Source of the DNA: Cryptomeria japonica
Taxonomy: Eukaryota > Streptophyta > Pinopsida > Cupressales > Cupressaceae
DNA: 64,000 nt
Direction: 5' to 3'
Assembly (NCBI RefSeq): GCF_030272615.1
Contig: NC_081415.1
Location: 511,009,873 to 511,073,872 of the forward strand
Below are positions 23,950 to 34,115 of this stretch, in pieces; within the stretch, counting starts at the first letter, position 1; each line of letters starts with the position of its first letter. The notes beneath the pieces are model-generated. The model made no database searches, was not told the DNA's origin, and saw nothing but the letters and a program-made list of their open reading frames with translations. A program made the position numbers and the translations under genes.

Positions 23950-25100
23950 CGTACAAGAATGAGTTTTCTCTTTTTTCAAGTGTAGCATATGTGTCTCGCT
24001 ATATTCGCTTTACCCCGATATATTCGCTTTACCCGACCACAACATAATCGCTTTTCTAAGACGAGTTAAGGTTACCATAGAAATGTATCTTGTCGATAAA
24101 ACATGAAATAATAAAACCTGGTGTTTTAAATTATTGTCCTTCCCGCAAATAGCGCTGCACAGCATAAATTGTGTGGAATAGCGGGCCAGAAGAGGCGAAA
24201 ATTTAGGAATAGTGTAGAAATTAGATCGAAAGACTAGGAAAGACCAAAGACTAGGAAAAGTTAAAACTTTGAAAAATATTTGGAAACTGTAATAATGGTG
24301 CTTTTCTTCCACTTATTGAGGTTGTCATTGCTCCTAATAAATCGCAATTGGGATAAATAAGCTCATTGCACAGACTCGTACGATAATATGAGTCATCGTT
24401 GAAGTTTATTTTCCAATCAAACTATTGTCCTTCCCGCAAATAGCGCTGCACAGCATAAATTGAATATGATGAGCCGTCGTAGCTGTTCACATTGCAGTTT
24501 AGTGCGCTCATCAAATTATTGTCCTTCCCGCAAATAGCGCTGCACAGCATAAATTGAAGTTTATTTTCCAATCAAACTATCGTCCTTCATAGTATAGAAA
24601 TTGCGTGGAACAACAGAAGAGGAAAGGCCGAAACAATCGTGGAGAAATTTTTCAGCCATCATAAATGTTCACACGGCAGTCTGACTATTGTGGTAAAATG
24701 TCTGTCCCATCAAATTATTGTACTTCCCATGTAAAACTACACCAGCCAAAATTTATGTTTATCTTTCTACAAAAGGTCAAAACAATAGCGTATAAATTTG
24801 GTCGAACAGCAGAGGCTATGAAAAACGAAAGAAAAATAAAAAATGGTAATGGTAGTGATCTGCTTCGTCTTTGATGCTTTTGAAATATGTACCTGTATGT
24901 CATAATGTAAGCTTAATCAGTTGAAAAGGATTTTTGAAAATAAGACGAAAAAAACATAGTTTTGCAGATGTATCTCATTTGTTTACAGCGTGCAGCTCTT
25001 GGAATAGTACGAGCCATCATTGTAGTCTAGCTATTATAGTCAAAGCTCAGTCATCCCAAATAGCGCTAAATCAGTCAAATTTTGTAGTCTGGCTATTATA
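23950..25100 (-). repeat. Interspersed repeat family, copy A
   Basis: The minus strand matches the plus strand of 51720-52915. For example, both carry GCGATTTATTAGGAGCAA and CACAATTTATG-CAT-GTAGCGCTATTT-AAGGACAATAAT modules. Inside it are three identical 39-bp boxes and a doubled TATATTCGCTTTACCC near 24000-24036. No protein is encoded and the family is not one I recognise. Confidence 0.6.
24133..24556. repeat. Three identical 39-bp boxes
   Basis: Copies at 24133-24171, 24424-24462 and 24518-24556 are identical by eye, while the DNA between them differs. The core is CAAATAGCGCTGCACAGC. A flanking phrase GAAGTTTATTTTCCAATC also occurs twice, at about 24399 and 24556. Confidence 0.85.
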
Positions 25101-26750
25101 GTATAGAATATGGGGTGGAATACTATAAGGCATGCAACAATAAGAAGTCAAAGAGAAAGAAATCTACATAAAAGATACTAATGTTTTCTAATAAGGTGAA
25201 AAAGATTGGTGAAAAAAAATATCTTCTTTGTGGGAAAGAATCATTCTCGAATAGGAAAATTATTGAGTAAATGATCAAATGAGAAGTGGAACTATTAGAA
25301 TAGGGAAAAAAAAATCCATTGAGGATTTGGAAAAAAAATTAATGAAAAAAATACCTTTGTTTGAGATCTTCCAAGGGTCACAAATAGTAGAAAAATTCGA
25401 ATCGAATGAAGAAGAAGAGAAAGTTGAGTTTAATGGAGTTTTTTAGCTGTGTTACCCTAAATAAGGTGAATGCATTGAAGATTATAATACAAAAGGAGAG
25501 GAGTTGATAGATTACAGTGAGAAGGAATGCATCTTATCATAAGAGGAGGCCCAAATTGTCATAGAAATGGAAGCAAGCGACACTAGAGAGGAAGTTGTAA
25601 TAGAGATGTAGATATTTGGGAAACTCATATGTGATGCAGAATTTTTTTTTTTAGAGAACAACTATCTAGAAGTAGCTAGAAGAATTGCCAAAAAATTTCA
25701 TAGTGAAAAAGGAGTTGGACAACATCATTTTGTTTAAAAAAGAATAAGGGTGACTGAGGAAGGAAATAAAAGTACATGCATTTTTTTTACAACAACGAAG
25801 GACAAAAAGAAAAAGGTACTTATGAAGAACCTCATGCAAAGCCAAGAAACAAAGGCCTCATGATATAAGAACACGAAAGCATGCCTAAAGGGCATAATGT
25901 GAAGGTAAAGGCTCTTGTGGAGAATTTTTATTTTCTTCTTTATTTCTATCTCAAATGATTTATGTGTAAGTGATACAAATGGTGTAAAAATTAATGATGA
26001 TGTTCAATGGAGGAGAATCCCTAAGATTTCAAGGAGTTGGGAAAAGAGGAAGAAGACCAATGGGCAAAGGAACAAGATCTCTATTCCAAAAAGTGGTTTA
26101 GAAGCAAAAATAAAATAAAAAATCTGATGATTTGAAGAGATTTAATATGGAGGAAGGGAATGTCGTGCCTTTTTTTTTCAAGTAAAAAGGATGGTTATAT
26201 CTATTCCAAACTGTTTTATGGTTTTTTCATGTAGCTGAATCCTAAAACAAAAGGCAATCTTGAGGAAATCCTACGTTACCAAAAAATATTATTGTTAGCT
26301 TGTTTAGATTTTTAGTGTTTTGATGTTGAGTTGTATTCATGTAAATAGGCTTTAAACCAAGATGTTCAAAATTTTAAAAGAAGGGGAGAATGATGCAAAC
26401 TATCTATTAACACTTATTGTTAAGTGGTTTGTGCAGGGATTAAATGAGGAGATGATTCTTACTCTTTTGAATTGGTGTTTCCTAGACTTTGCAGTTTGTG
26501 TTAGAGTAAAATTAGGAGTTGATTATTATACTTGGACCTGTTGTTTCTTAATCTTTGTAATCTCAATAGGTGATAAATTAAGTGTCCAATTTTAGTTAAG
26601 TAAGAAATTTAGGGGTTGACCTTTATATTAAAGATGTAGTCTTAGAGTTGGTTGTGAATAAAAAGATATAACAAACATTGTAGGATTTACTTTTGGTTAT
26701 GTAATTTTTAGTTGGTAGAATAATAAATTTAGAATGGATATTTTTTATTA
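25101..26750 (+). pseudogene. Degenerate acidic/basic coding-like remnant, unidentified
   Basis: Between about 25260 and 26118 the plus strand is purine-rich and can be read, with many stops and shifts, as an acidic Lys/Glu-rich protein ending in an open stretch (25915-26118) with VQWRRIPKISRSWEKRKK. The codon-like composition suggests a dead gene or an element ORF, but no domain is recognised. 26120-26750 shows nothing. Confidence 0.3.
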
Positions 26751-28560
26751 AGATAAAATGGGTTTTATAGGGACCTAAAACCCAAATCCAAAAGTAGGAG
26801 ATTCAAAACAGTATCAAACTAGAGAAAAAACCAACAGAAAAATGATGAAAAAAAGGGGGGACACCCCACAGAGCCCAACAAAATACAACAAAGAAACCTA
26901 GGTAAATCAAACTAACAACTAACCAAAAAACATTAACCAAGAGCTTCCATAAGCTCAAAATGTTTCTTAATAATATTTCAGTTTATGTCTTCAAGCTCCT
27001 CCATGATGGTCCTCATGGTGCTTTTCTTCTAGTTTCTTCTCCTAGTCCTAGAAAAAGGTCCTATAGACACCTGCACTTCTGCTCATTGTGGATTTATGTC
27101 CTGATTTTCATTTTTATCCATGGTAGTTGAAGGTGGGATGTTGTTGAGTGGATGGGCTTTATGCAATGTAATTTTCTCATTGAACTTCTTGAGGCCTTCA
27201 ATAATATTTTTCATTTCTTATTTACTAATCCCCACCGCGACCTTGAGATTACCCTTTAGTTCATCCATACCTGTCTCTAGATTGGCTATTCTAGCTTCAT
27301 GCTCTATTTTTAAAACCTTCACATCTTCGATCAAATTCTAGGTCATTTTCAGGAGCCTATCAATTTTGTCAGGCATGGGGTTCTTAGTAAAGGTGTTGAT
27401 AATATCTTTTATACCCTGTTTGATGAGGAGAATTTTGCTAATCACCTACAAGAAGCACTTTTACTAACTAGTTGTTGAGTTAGCCAAAAGCATATCAATA
27501 TCCGCTTCATATTTTTACTCTCTTGAGGGTCCACTTGGTTTAGATTGAGGGAAATATTCAATTTAATCTCATATTTCCCTTTTCCTATTGTCTCCACTAT
27601 TTTCCCCACTTTTTTCTATTTAGAGCTATTTTGTCCCATCTGCTGAGGTTTGGAAGGAGGGGTTTTCAACTTTTTGGCTACAGGTCTAGGGTGTGGTTTA
27701 CTCTTTCTACTACTATTAGTGCCAGGAGTGGCTCTCTTGAGGGGTCTCTCTTCCTCAGAGGGCCAATATTTTGGGCCATCGTCTCACACATCAAGGTCAT
27801 ACCAATCTATGGCCATCTCATCCTACCCCTTTTCATCTTCAATTTCAGTGTCTGACACTACATGCACATCATAACTAGTCAAGGGTTTAGGATTACTTTC
27901 AATTCTGTGGGTAGAGGAAGGCTTGACCTCATTCACTTTGGCGTATTTCATGATAAGAAGAATCAACCCCTCATGTAAAAAAGGGTTATCATTAGTTTTA
28001 CATGATTCACAAGACTATGCTCCAAAGATAAGAGTAAATAAAATAATAAATAAATTTTCCTATCATGTCTAAAATGATTTTAAATAGCGAAATGGTAGGA
28101 AAAACTACTTGCAAAGTGGCCATCCAAGGTGATGTACCTCATAGCCACCACTATCACATATGCCCAAAGTCTCATTAGGTCTTTTTTGTTGTAACCCCCA
28201 TCCAGGCCATTCCTCACTTTTCTTGTCAAAAAACACCAACACGGCTTCCTCCATCGCCTTCTGCTCTCTGTAAAACTTTTTCTCTTCCATTACAATCCAT
28301 TAATTTGAGCTAAAAGCTCCTCATCAATTCTGAATTCAGATCTATAAGCACTGAGAATGTCATCATTCCAACCCTTCACAAACCCTTCTATTGCCCTATT
28401 ATCTTGACCATGCAATTTTTTGAGGTATGGTACAAGACCACCATCCAAAATTTGAGTCCAAATTTCCTTATTTTGTTCTCATTTCTTCCATGAGGTCAGC
28501 TCCATTCTATATTTATCTCCCCCCATGTTTGAATTGTCCTTGCCAACTTTGAGGTTCATA
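26751..28560 (-). pseudogene. Broken coiled-coil ORF downstream of LINE RNase H, with LINE-like 3' UTR
   Basis: On the minus strand a coherent but broken protein starts at ATG about 28561 (MNLKVGKDNSNMGGDKYRME), continues through VKGWNDDILSAYRSEFRID and LMRLWAYVIVVAMRYITLDG, then reads into a heptad-like region (IKDIINTFTKNPMPDKIDRL; EHEARIANLETGMDELKGNL; IIEGLKKFNEKITLHKA) near 27420-27150. It has many in-frame stops. A 3' untranslated stretch with GGGTTTTAGGTCCCTATAAA ends it at about 26760. The protein family is unknown to me. Its position just after a LINE RNase H piece suggests an extra LINE ORF or a captured transcript, but a junction of two unrelated remnants is equally possible. Confidence 0.45.
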
Positions 28561-28759
28561 GTCTTAATCCCAAACTCAAACTAGATGAAACAAATCCAAG
28601 AGATCAAGAATAATCTAGAAGCCCTCGTGATGTATCAATTCCACTTATTACAAGAAGTGTATTTATTCATGTGACAGGATATCATCATTAATATTTGGTC
28701 ATTGAGAGTAAACAAGATCTTCCACATCCCTTCGTGTTAGATGACACAAGTGCATTGGG

Positions 28760-29045
28760 AAGGTTTCCCTTGTTGTCAACCGTTTGATTTTTTCATACAC
28801 TACACCTAAGTTGGTCACGTAATCCATAGGCTAATTACCTTCCCAAAAAATATGGTTTATTCGAATTTATTCCAACTTGGAAATCATTACAAGTGAATCC
28901 TAGATTAAGTGTTTAATGGTCCAACTAGGAGATGACTGTTTAATCAAACAATTAATGATATTAAGTGAATCACTTTTGAGCCATACCTTTTTGTACCCTC
29001 CATGAATTGCAAGTTGAAGCCTAATGTAAGTTGCATTTAGAATGG
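28760..29045 (-). pseudogene. LINE C-terminal RNase H domain fragment
   Basis: Minus-strand translation gives LNATYIRLQLAIHGGYKKVW, then LKSDSLNIINCLIKQSSPSW, and then INHIFWEGN-stop-PMDYVTNLGV. This matches the plant LINE RNase H pattern (DS...NIIN, then H-FREGN-AD-LAN-G). Scattered stops show it is dead. The reverse transcriptase itself is not seen upstream. Confidence 0.75.
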
Positions 29046-30780
29046 ATGTTTCCAAGAGTAAGAAGCCCCATTTGTTTGTTTCTCTCTATTTTATTGTAGT
29101 AATTTCATCTTGCATTTTAGAGGATGTGATTATTAGTCTTGTAGGGTTTGAGAATAATCTACATGACAAGACTTCTGTAAAATTGGAGAACATTCAACTA
29201 TGGACGCTTTGGTTTAGAATGCTTCTCCATAAACTGATACAAAGTACCAAATTTGATACTTTACTTTTTATTTGTTCCAGCTAAACATTGAATAATTCGT
29301 AACTTTGAATTTGTTATGTTGCATTCTAAAGTTAGAATAATTTTTTTTAAGTATGTTTAACTTTTTCTTATAGAAATAAATATATTATAACTTTATAGGA
29401 GGACACCAACAACTCATTGAACTATAGTAGAAATAATGAGAAATTAATTCATCAAAGTAGATAACTGAGAGTGAGATATTCAAAATATTCTAATTATTAA
29501 TTTCATCATAATCAAAATGGCATAATGAATCTTTACATGAAAGTGAATCTTTACATGAAAGTGGTTATAGACTTGTTCTAAGGGGAGTTTAATCTTATAT
29601 TAAGAGACATCCTTTTTAATCTTATCTTCACATGGGCTTAATGAGTCGCTTTATTGGTTATAAGTTTGCTCACTTCTAAATATTAAAATTTTGAAACTAC
29701 TAAATCTTCTTTAGAAGGGAATTCTAATCCTCTTAACAAGAAATCACTTTTGGGTCCATGAAATTTAGAACTATTTTAACTTTTCATATAATTTCAAATA
29801 CTTGTTGAACACACTATAAAACATGGATCAAATTTTCATGTATACATACACTAAAATTTCTAATATATTAATCTTACCGTCTTTACTTCAATGATTTGTT
29901 AATAGAGACATATAATTCATCTCTATATAATAAATTCTTAAGACAGACCAAGTTTTTCCTAAACCACTTGCACATCTCTTTGGTGTACTCATTGCACAAC
30001 GAGGTGCTAGTAATTAATACCTTGAAGTTTGATTATTTAATTTTTTTCTTCCGGAAGTTTTTCCTTTAGAAAAATTTATAGACAATCAAACTTTACGGTG
30101 TTTACGGAGAAGCGTAGCCTCGTTGATTTCCCAGCCATCGTTGGAGTTGAATTTAGTGGAGTGATAACAATTAACAAAAAGTAAAAGGTATAGTTGTCGC
30201 ACTGGGAGTGCAGATAAGCGAATAAACCAAGACGACCCGCCTTTCACTGTCGCAAACGATCTGATAGTATAAACATTTTCTTAATAAAAAGAAATCAAAC
30301 AATCAATAATACATTGATACATTGAATATATGTTAAAACATGAGAGCCACGTATACGAAAATCTTAAAGAGCAAGAAAATGTAAGTGAATTATCGCAACT
30401 GTTCCTGAATACATTACAATACTTATATATTTGAGCTCTTAAATCTGTAATCGTTCGTAGATTACTCAGTCTACGATAGATTCTATTTTATAAGAATCAA
30501 TTTTCAAGACATTCTTATATATTCAGTCATTTTAATGGCGAGTCACATTTCATCTAACTTTAATATTATGATTAAATTTATAGACATACAGGGCCGCAAT
30601 ACAAACACAAGAAATACACACAAATGAAATTGTGATTTTTATTCTACTTCATAAGATTACATAGTCTCTACCACTTCTAACAAACTACGAGAACTGAAAC
30701 AGCATGCTTATGCATTAATTACAACCAAGCTTGTCCACTTATACGTCCACTCAGGTGGTTATGAGAGCTTTTGATCAAAT
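29046..30780. other. Intergenic DNA downstream of the LRR gene
   Basis: No supported gene. A less AT-rich patch at 30040-30260 holds a 20-codon minus-strand ORF (ATG at 30138-30136 in a good initiation context), too short to call. Just past the LRR stop, a minus-strand frame near 30775-30720 still reads SSHNHLSGRISGQ, an LRR-like echo. Confidence 0.5.
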
Positions 30781-32127
30781 CTAACTAATCTCTCCTGACA
30801 GGAAATTGAAAGAAAGATAAACAAATTTCAAATTTTGTAACATCCCCAGTGTATCTAGTATCGGACCTTCAAATGCGTTATGGGAGAGATTGAGACGCTC
30901 CAGTGATACGCAGTGGGCAAGTGTTGTGGGAATCATTCCATGAAGCTTATTAGAAGAAATGTCTATTGCTTTAGCTTTTACAAGTTTACCTATTTCTTCA
31001 GGAAGAGGTCCTTGCAGAAAATTCGATGATAGATTCAAATAAAAATCAAGGTTTTTAAGATTTGCCATAAGTTCTCCAGGTATATATCCACTCAGGTTGT
31101 TGTGAGACAAGTCGACCAGTTCTAAATTTGGAGAGATCTTTCCTAGGGAAACAGGTATGCTTCCGCTAAGCTTATTTCCCCATAGATTAAGTTTTTGCAA
31201 ATTGATGAGCATCCCCACTTCAGAAGGAATAGTTCCTGAAAAATGATTTTGACTGAGCCTGAGTTCCTTCAGTTGGGCGAGATTGCCTATTTCAGGAGGA
31301 ATGGTTCCGCTAAGATTATTTTTCGATAAATAAAGTACTTGCAAATTAATGAGCATTACCACTTCAAAAGGAATAGTTCCTGACAATTGATTGTCGTAGA
31401 GCACGAGCTCATGTAATTGGGTGAGATTCCCTATTTCAGGAGGAATGGTTCCGCTAAGATTATTTTCAAAGAGCTCGAGCTGCTTTAGTCGGTTTAGATT
31501 CCCTATTTCACGTGGAATGGGACCCGTGAGATTATTGACTAGCAATTGCAAAACAACCAAGTTTGACAAGTTTCCTATGGAGGAAGGGATGCTGCCCGAC
31601 AACTGATTAGCATAGAGGTAGAGGAATTGTACTCGGGTGAGCATGCCTATTTCAGGAGGAATAGGTCCATGGAGATTATTTTCTGACAAATCCAATTGAT
31701 CTAAGGCTGAGAAATTTGAGATAGAGTGTGGAATTGTACCTGTCAAGTAGTTTCCAATTAAGATTAGATTCACCAACCTTGTCAACTTGCCCAGCTCAGC
31801 AGGAATACTCCCATGCAGTTCGTTGAAGGGGAGATACAGTGCAACCAGAGCTGTGAGATTCCCAAGCGCAGGAGAAATGACGCCCTGTAAATCCATAGCT
31901 CTGAGATTTAACTTAACCACCTGCTGCGAATTAGGAGAGCAAGTAACGCCGGTCCAATTACACATTGGAATAGTGGTATTCCAATTCGCTAGCGAATTAT
32001 TGGGATCGGAGATGATTGCAGCTTTGAATGTCAACAGAGATTGATGATCAAGAGGAGCAGAAGATTGGAGTGGAGTTGAGAGTGAAAAGAGAAAAATCAA
32101 CATTATTAAAAATAATGTGTATTCCAT
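30781..32127 (-). CDS. Secreted LRR receptor-like protein lacking membrane and kinase domains
   Basis: The only intact gene in the window: 448 residues from ATG 32127, no intron needed. It opens with a signal peptide (MEYTLFLIMLIFLFSLSTPL), then the plant LRR N-terminal cap (DHQSLLTFKAAI, ANWN, CNWTGVTC). About 16 plant-type LRRs of ~24 residues follow, with the LxxLxLxxNxLxGxIPxxIGNL pattern. Repeats 7 and 9 are nearly identical in their IPPEIGNL parts, suggesting recent internal duplication. Many NxS/T glycosylation sites are present. The family is that of LRR-XII/FLS2-like receptor kinases, which perceive ligands at the cell surface. Here translation stops at LSGEIS inside the last repeat, before the C-terminal cap, membrane span and kinase. 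An in-frame ATG 39 bases upstream is possible but would precede the signal peptide. It is either a truncated pseudogene or a soluble decoy-type protein. Confidence 0.85.
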   Translation of the reverse strand: MEYTLFLIMLIFLFSLSTPLQSSAPLDHQSLLTFKAAIISDPNNSLANWNTTIPMCNWTGVTCSPNSQQVVKLNLRAMDLQGVISPALGNLTALVALYLPFNELHGSIPAELGKLTRLVNLILIGNYLTGTIPHSISNFSALDQLDLSENNLHGPIPPEIGMLTRVQFLYLYANQLSGSIPSSIGNLSNLVVLQLLVNNLTGPIPREIGNLNRLKQLELFENNLSGTIPPEIGNLTQLHELVLYDNQLSGTIPFEVVMLINLQVLYLSKNNLSGTIPPEIGNLAQLKELRLSQNHFSGTIPSEVGMLINLQKLNLWGNKLSGSIPVSLGKISPNLELVDLSHNNLSGYIPGELMANLKNLDFYLNLSSNFLQGPLPEEIGKLVKAKAIDISSNKLHGMIPTTLAHCVSLERLNLSHNAFEGPILDTLGMLQNLKFVYLSFNFLSGEIS

Positions 32128-32207
32128 CTTCTTGAGATAAAGAATATGAAGACTCAAAATCTGCAATTCTGGGTTCTCAATGAATTTGAAAGACCTCGGT
32201 GTATGTA

Positions 32208-32215
32208 CTTATATA
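32208..32215 (-). promoter_or_regulatory. TATA box of the LRR gene
   Basis: On the minus strand TATATAAG lies 81 bases upstream of ATG 32127. The expected start site is around 32180, giving a leader of about 50 bases. Its good position supports a once-active gene rather than an LRR fragment. Confidence 0.65.
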
Positions 32216-33424
32216 ACTGCGAGATGTTGCGTAACAGCAGGACCGAAAATATCGGCCTAATTTAAGCATCGTTGAACGTTCCACGTAAGCACTGTACGTT
32301 CTTTAAACTCTCGATGCGTTTTTTGGAAATAATAATTATTATATGCAAATCCAATGTAATTATAAATTCAGAATCTAATTAAATTAGTCTAGATATCCTA
32401 CATATCTATTTCAAAGTGGTCCCGAAGTGTTCATCTAGTAACATTATAATTTTGACTAAAACTGATTTTAATTAGAAATTCTTATATTCTCGCTTTGAAA
32501 AATAATTCCTAAGACTAAGAGACCCTATCTCACATTAAACATTTGGAATTGTTTGGCACACTGAACATTATGTAGCTGCACAAACTGATACTCCAATTGT
32601 TTCAGCGGATTTCTTATTTGCAACCCTTTTTATGGAATGGTATTCTTTTTACAATTTTTATTTCAGCTTTCTTCAACTAAAAAATAAATCCCATAAAACA
32701 TCCCCAAAAGAATTAAAATTCCCTTATAAATATAAATTATTTCTCATTTTTATGCCCACACCACTAATTATTTTCATTCTTAAATACTCGAGAATCATAT
32801 CCAAATTTCATTTGAGTGCTAAAAGCTTTTAATATTAACTCATGGGAGCAACCAGGTCAGTCCAAACTACCAAAGTCACAAACACTCTTTTGTTGGGCAT
32901 TAATGTAGGCACTAGTGTGTTAATTAGAGTTATTAAGTTTTTAAATTTTTAAAGTTATTAGGTCAAGAACATTTTTGTTGCTTGTAAGTTTGTTAAGACG
33001 CCCTTTCATCAGTAGCAGATTATAATAACACTTCTATGTTATTTTCACGACCATTTAATTTGATATGTCCATGGAAAGTTTGTGCTATATATTATTATTA
33101 TTATATTGTAGAATTTTGATTTTACAATTGACCTAGTTGATGTAATGTCATTGACACATTTGATTTTGATCGTGATTTAATACCATCTCTATGGTGATAA
33201 TTAAAAAAGTGACTTCATTCTATGTGATTTATATCTATGAGTAAGTTATGAATCAATGGTTATGGAACATTTGCATATGCTATTAAATGATGATTACATC
33301 CTTAAGAAAATAGTGTGCATTTGTGAAATGAAATATATTAGGATGATTAATGGAATTATAGAGTAAAAATATTTAGTAATTATAATTTTAATTTGAATAC
33401 ATCTATTTTATTGTTGATTTGGTT
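32216..33424. other. Upstream intergenic DNA of the LRR gene
   Basis: AT-rich; no further gene, LTR end or conserved motif recognised. Confidence 0.5.
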
Positions 33425-33429
33425 ATCAC

Positions 33430-34110
33430 TATTTACGATGAAAAATGATGATGACAAATTATTGCAAAACCACAAAGATTCAACCACAACAAACCCTAGT
33501 CCTACAATAAAACATTCACTATACACCAATGAAGATACCTAAGAACATGCAAATCAACAAATTAAAGAATAATACCATTAACATGTCAAGTAGGGTTTTA
33601 ATCTCCATTGTCTCCTATCTCCATTGATTTTGTTTGATATATTTTCTCTAAGATTTTGTATGTGCACAAGAGCTCAACAAAGAATGGATTGTGGTTGTGA
33701 AGTTGCTTGATTGCAAGAAGGCTTTATTGCATAAAGTACTGATTATGATAATGATGAAAGAATCCTCTTATATAGAAGATGCTTTAGAACATGGAGAGAT
33801 AAGATTAAGAAGTGAAAGGAATAAATGGTTGGCTAGGATTAAAGGGTAGGTAGAAGAAATAATAAAATAATAAGGGGTTAGGTAGAGGAAAATTAAGAGA
33901 TGAATTTGACATGTGTCATAGAGGAAAAAGTTAATGAATGAATGAATTAAATAAATATAAATATTTATTTAATTAATAGAAGAAGTGAGGCTGATTAAAT
34001 AAATAAAAATATTTATTTAAATCAGGAAAGGGCTAGAAGAAGATAAATGAATTAATTAAATAAAAAAATATATATTTTTAATTAAACTAGGACAATTTTA
34101 GGTGTCTACA
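33430..34110 (-). repeat. Solo LTR, gypsy-type, minus strand
   Basis: On the minus strand it begins TGTAGACACCTAAAATTGTC at 34110 and contains TATATAAG (33774-33767) and AATAAA (33728-33723) in LTR-like order. ATCAC flanks both sides (33425-33429 and 34111-34115), fitting a 5-bp target duplication. The far end reads CGTAAATA rather than ending in CA. No internal region is attached. Confidence 0.7.
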
Positions 34111-34115
34111 ATCAC

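Noticed and set aside
30079-30138. 20-codon ORF with good initiation context
   Set aside because: Too short and without a recognisable continuation; kept only as a note.
31421-32044. Plus-strand frames opposite the LRR gene
   Set aside because: Antisense shadows of the repetitive LRR coding sequence.
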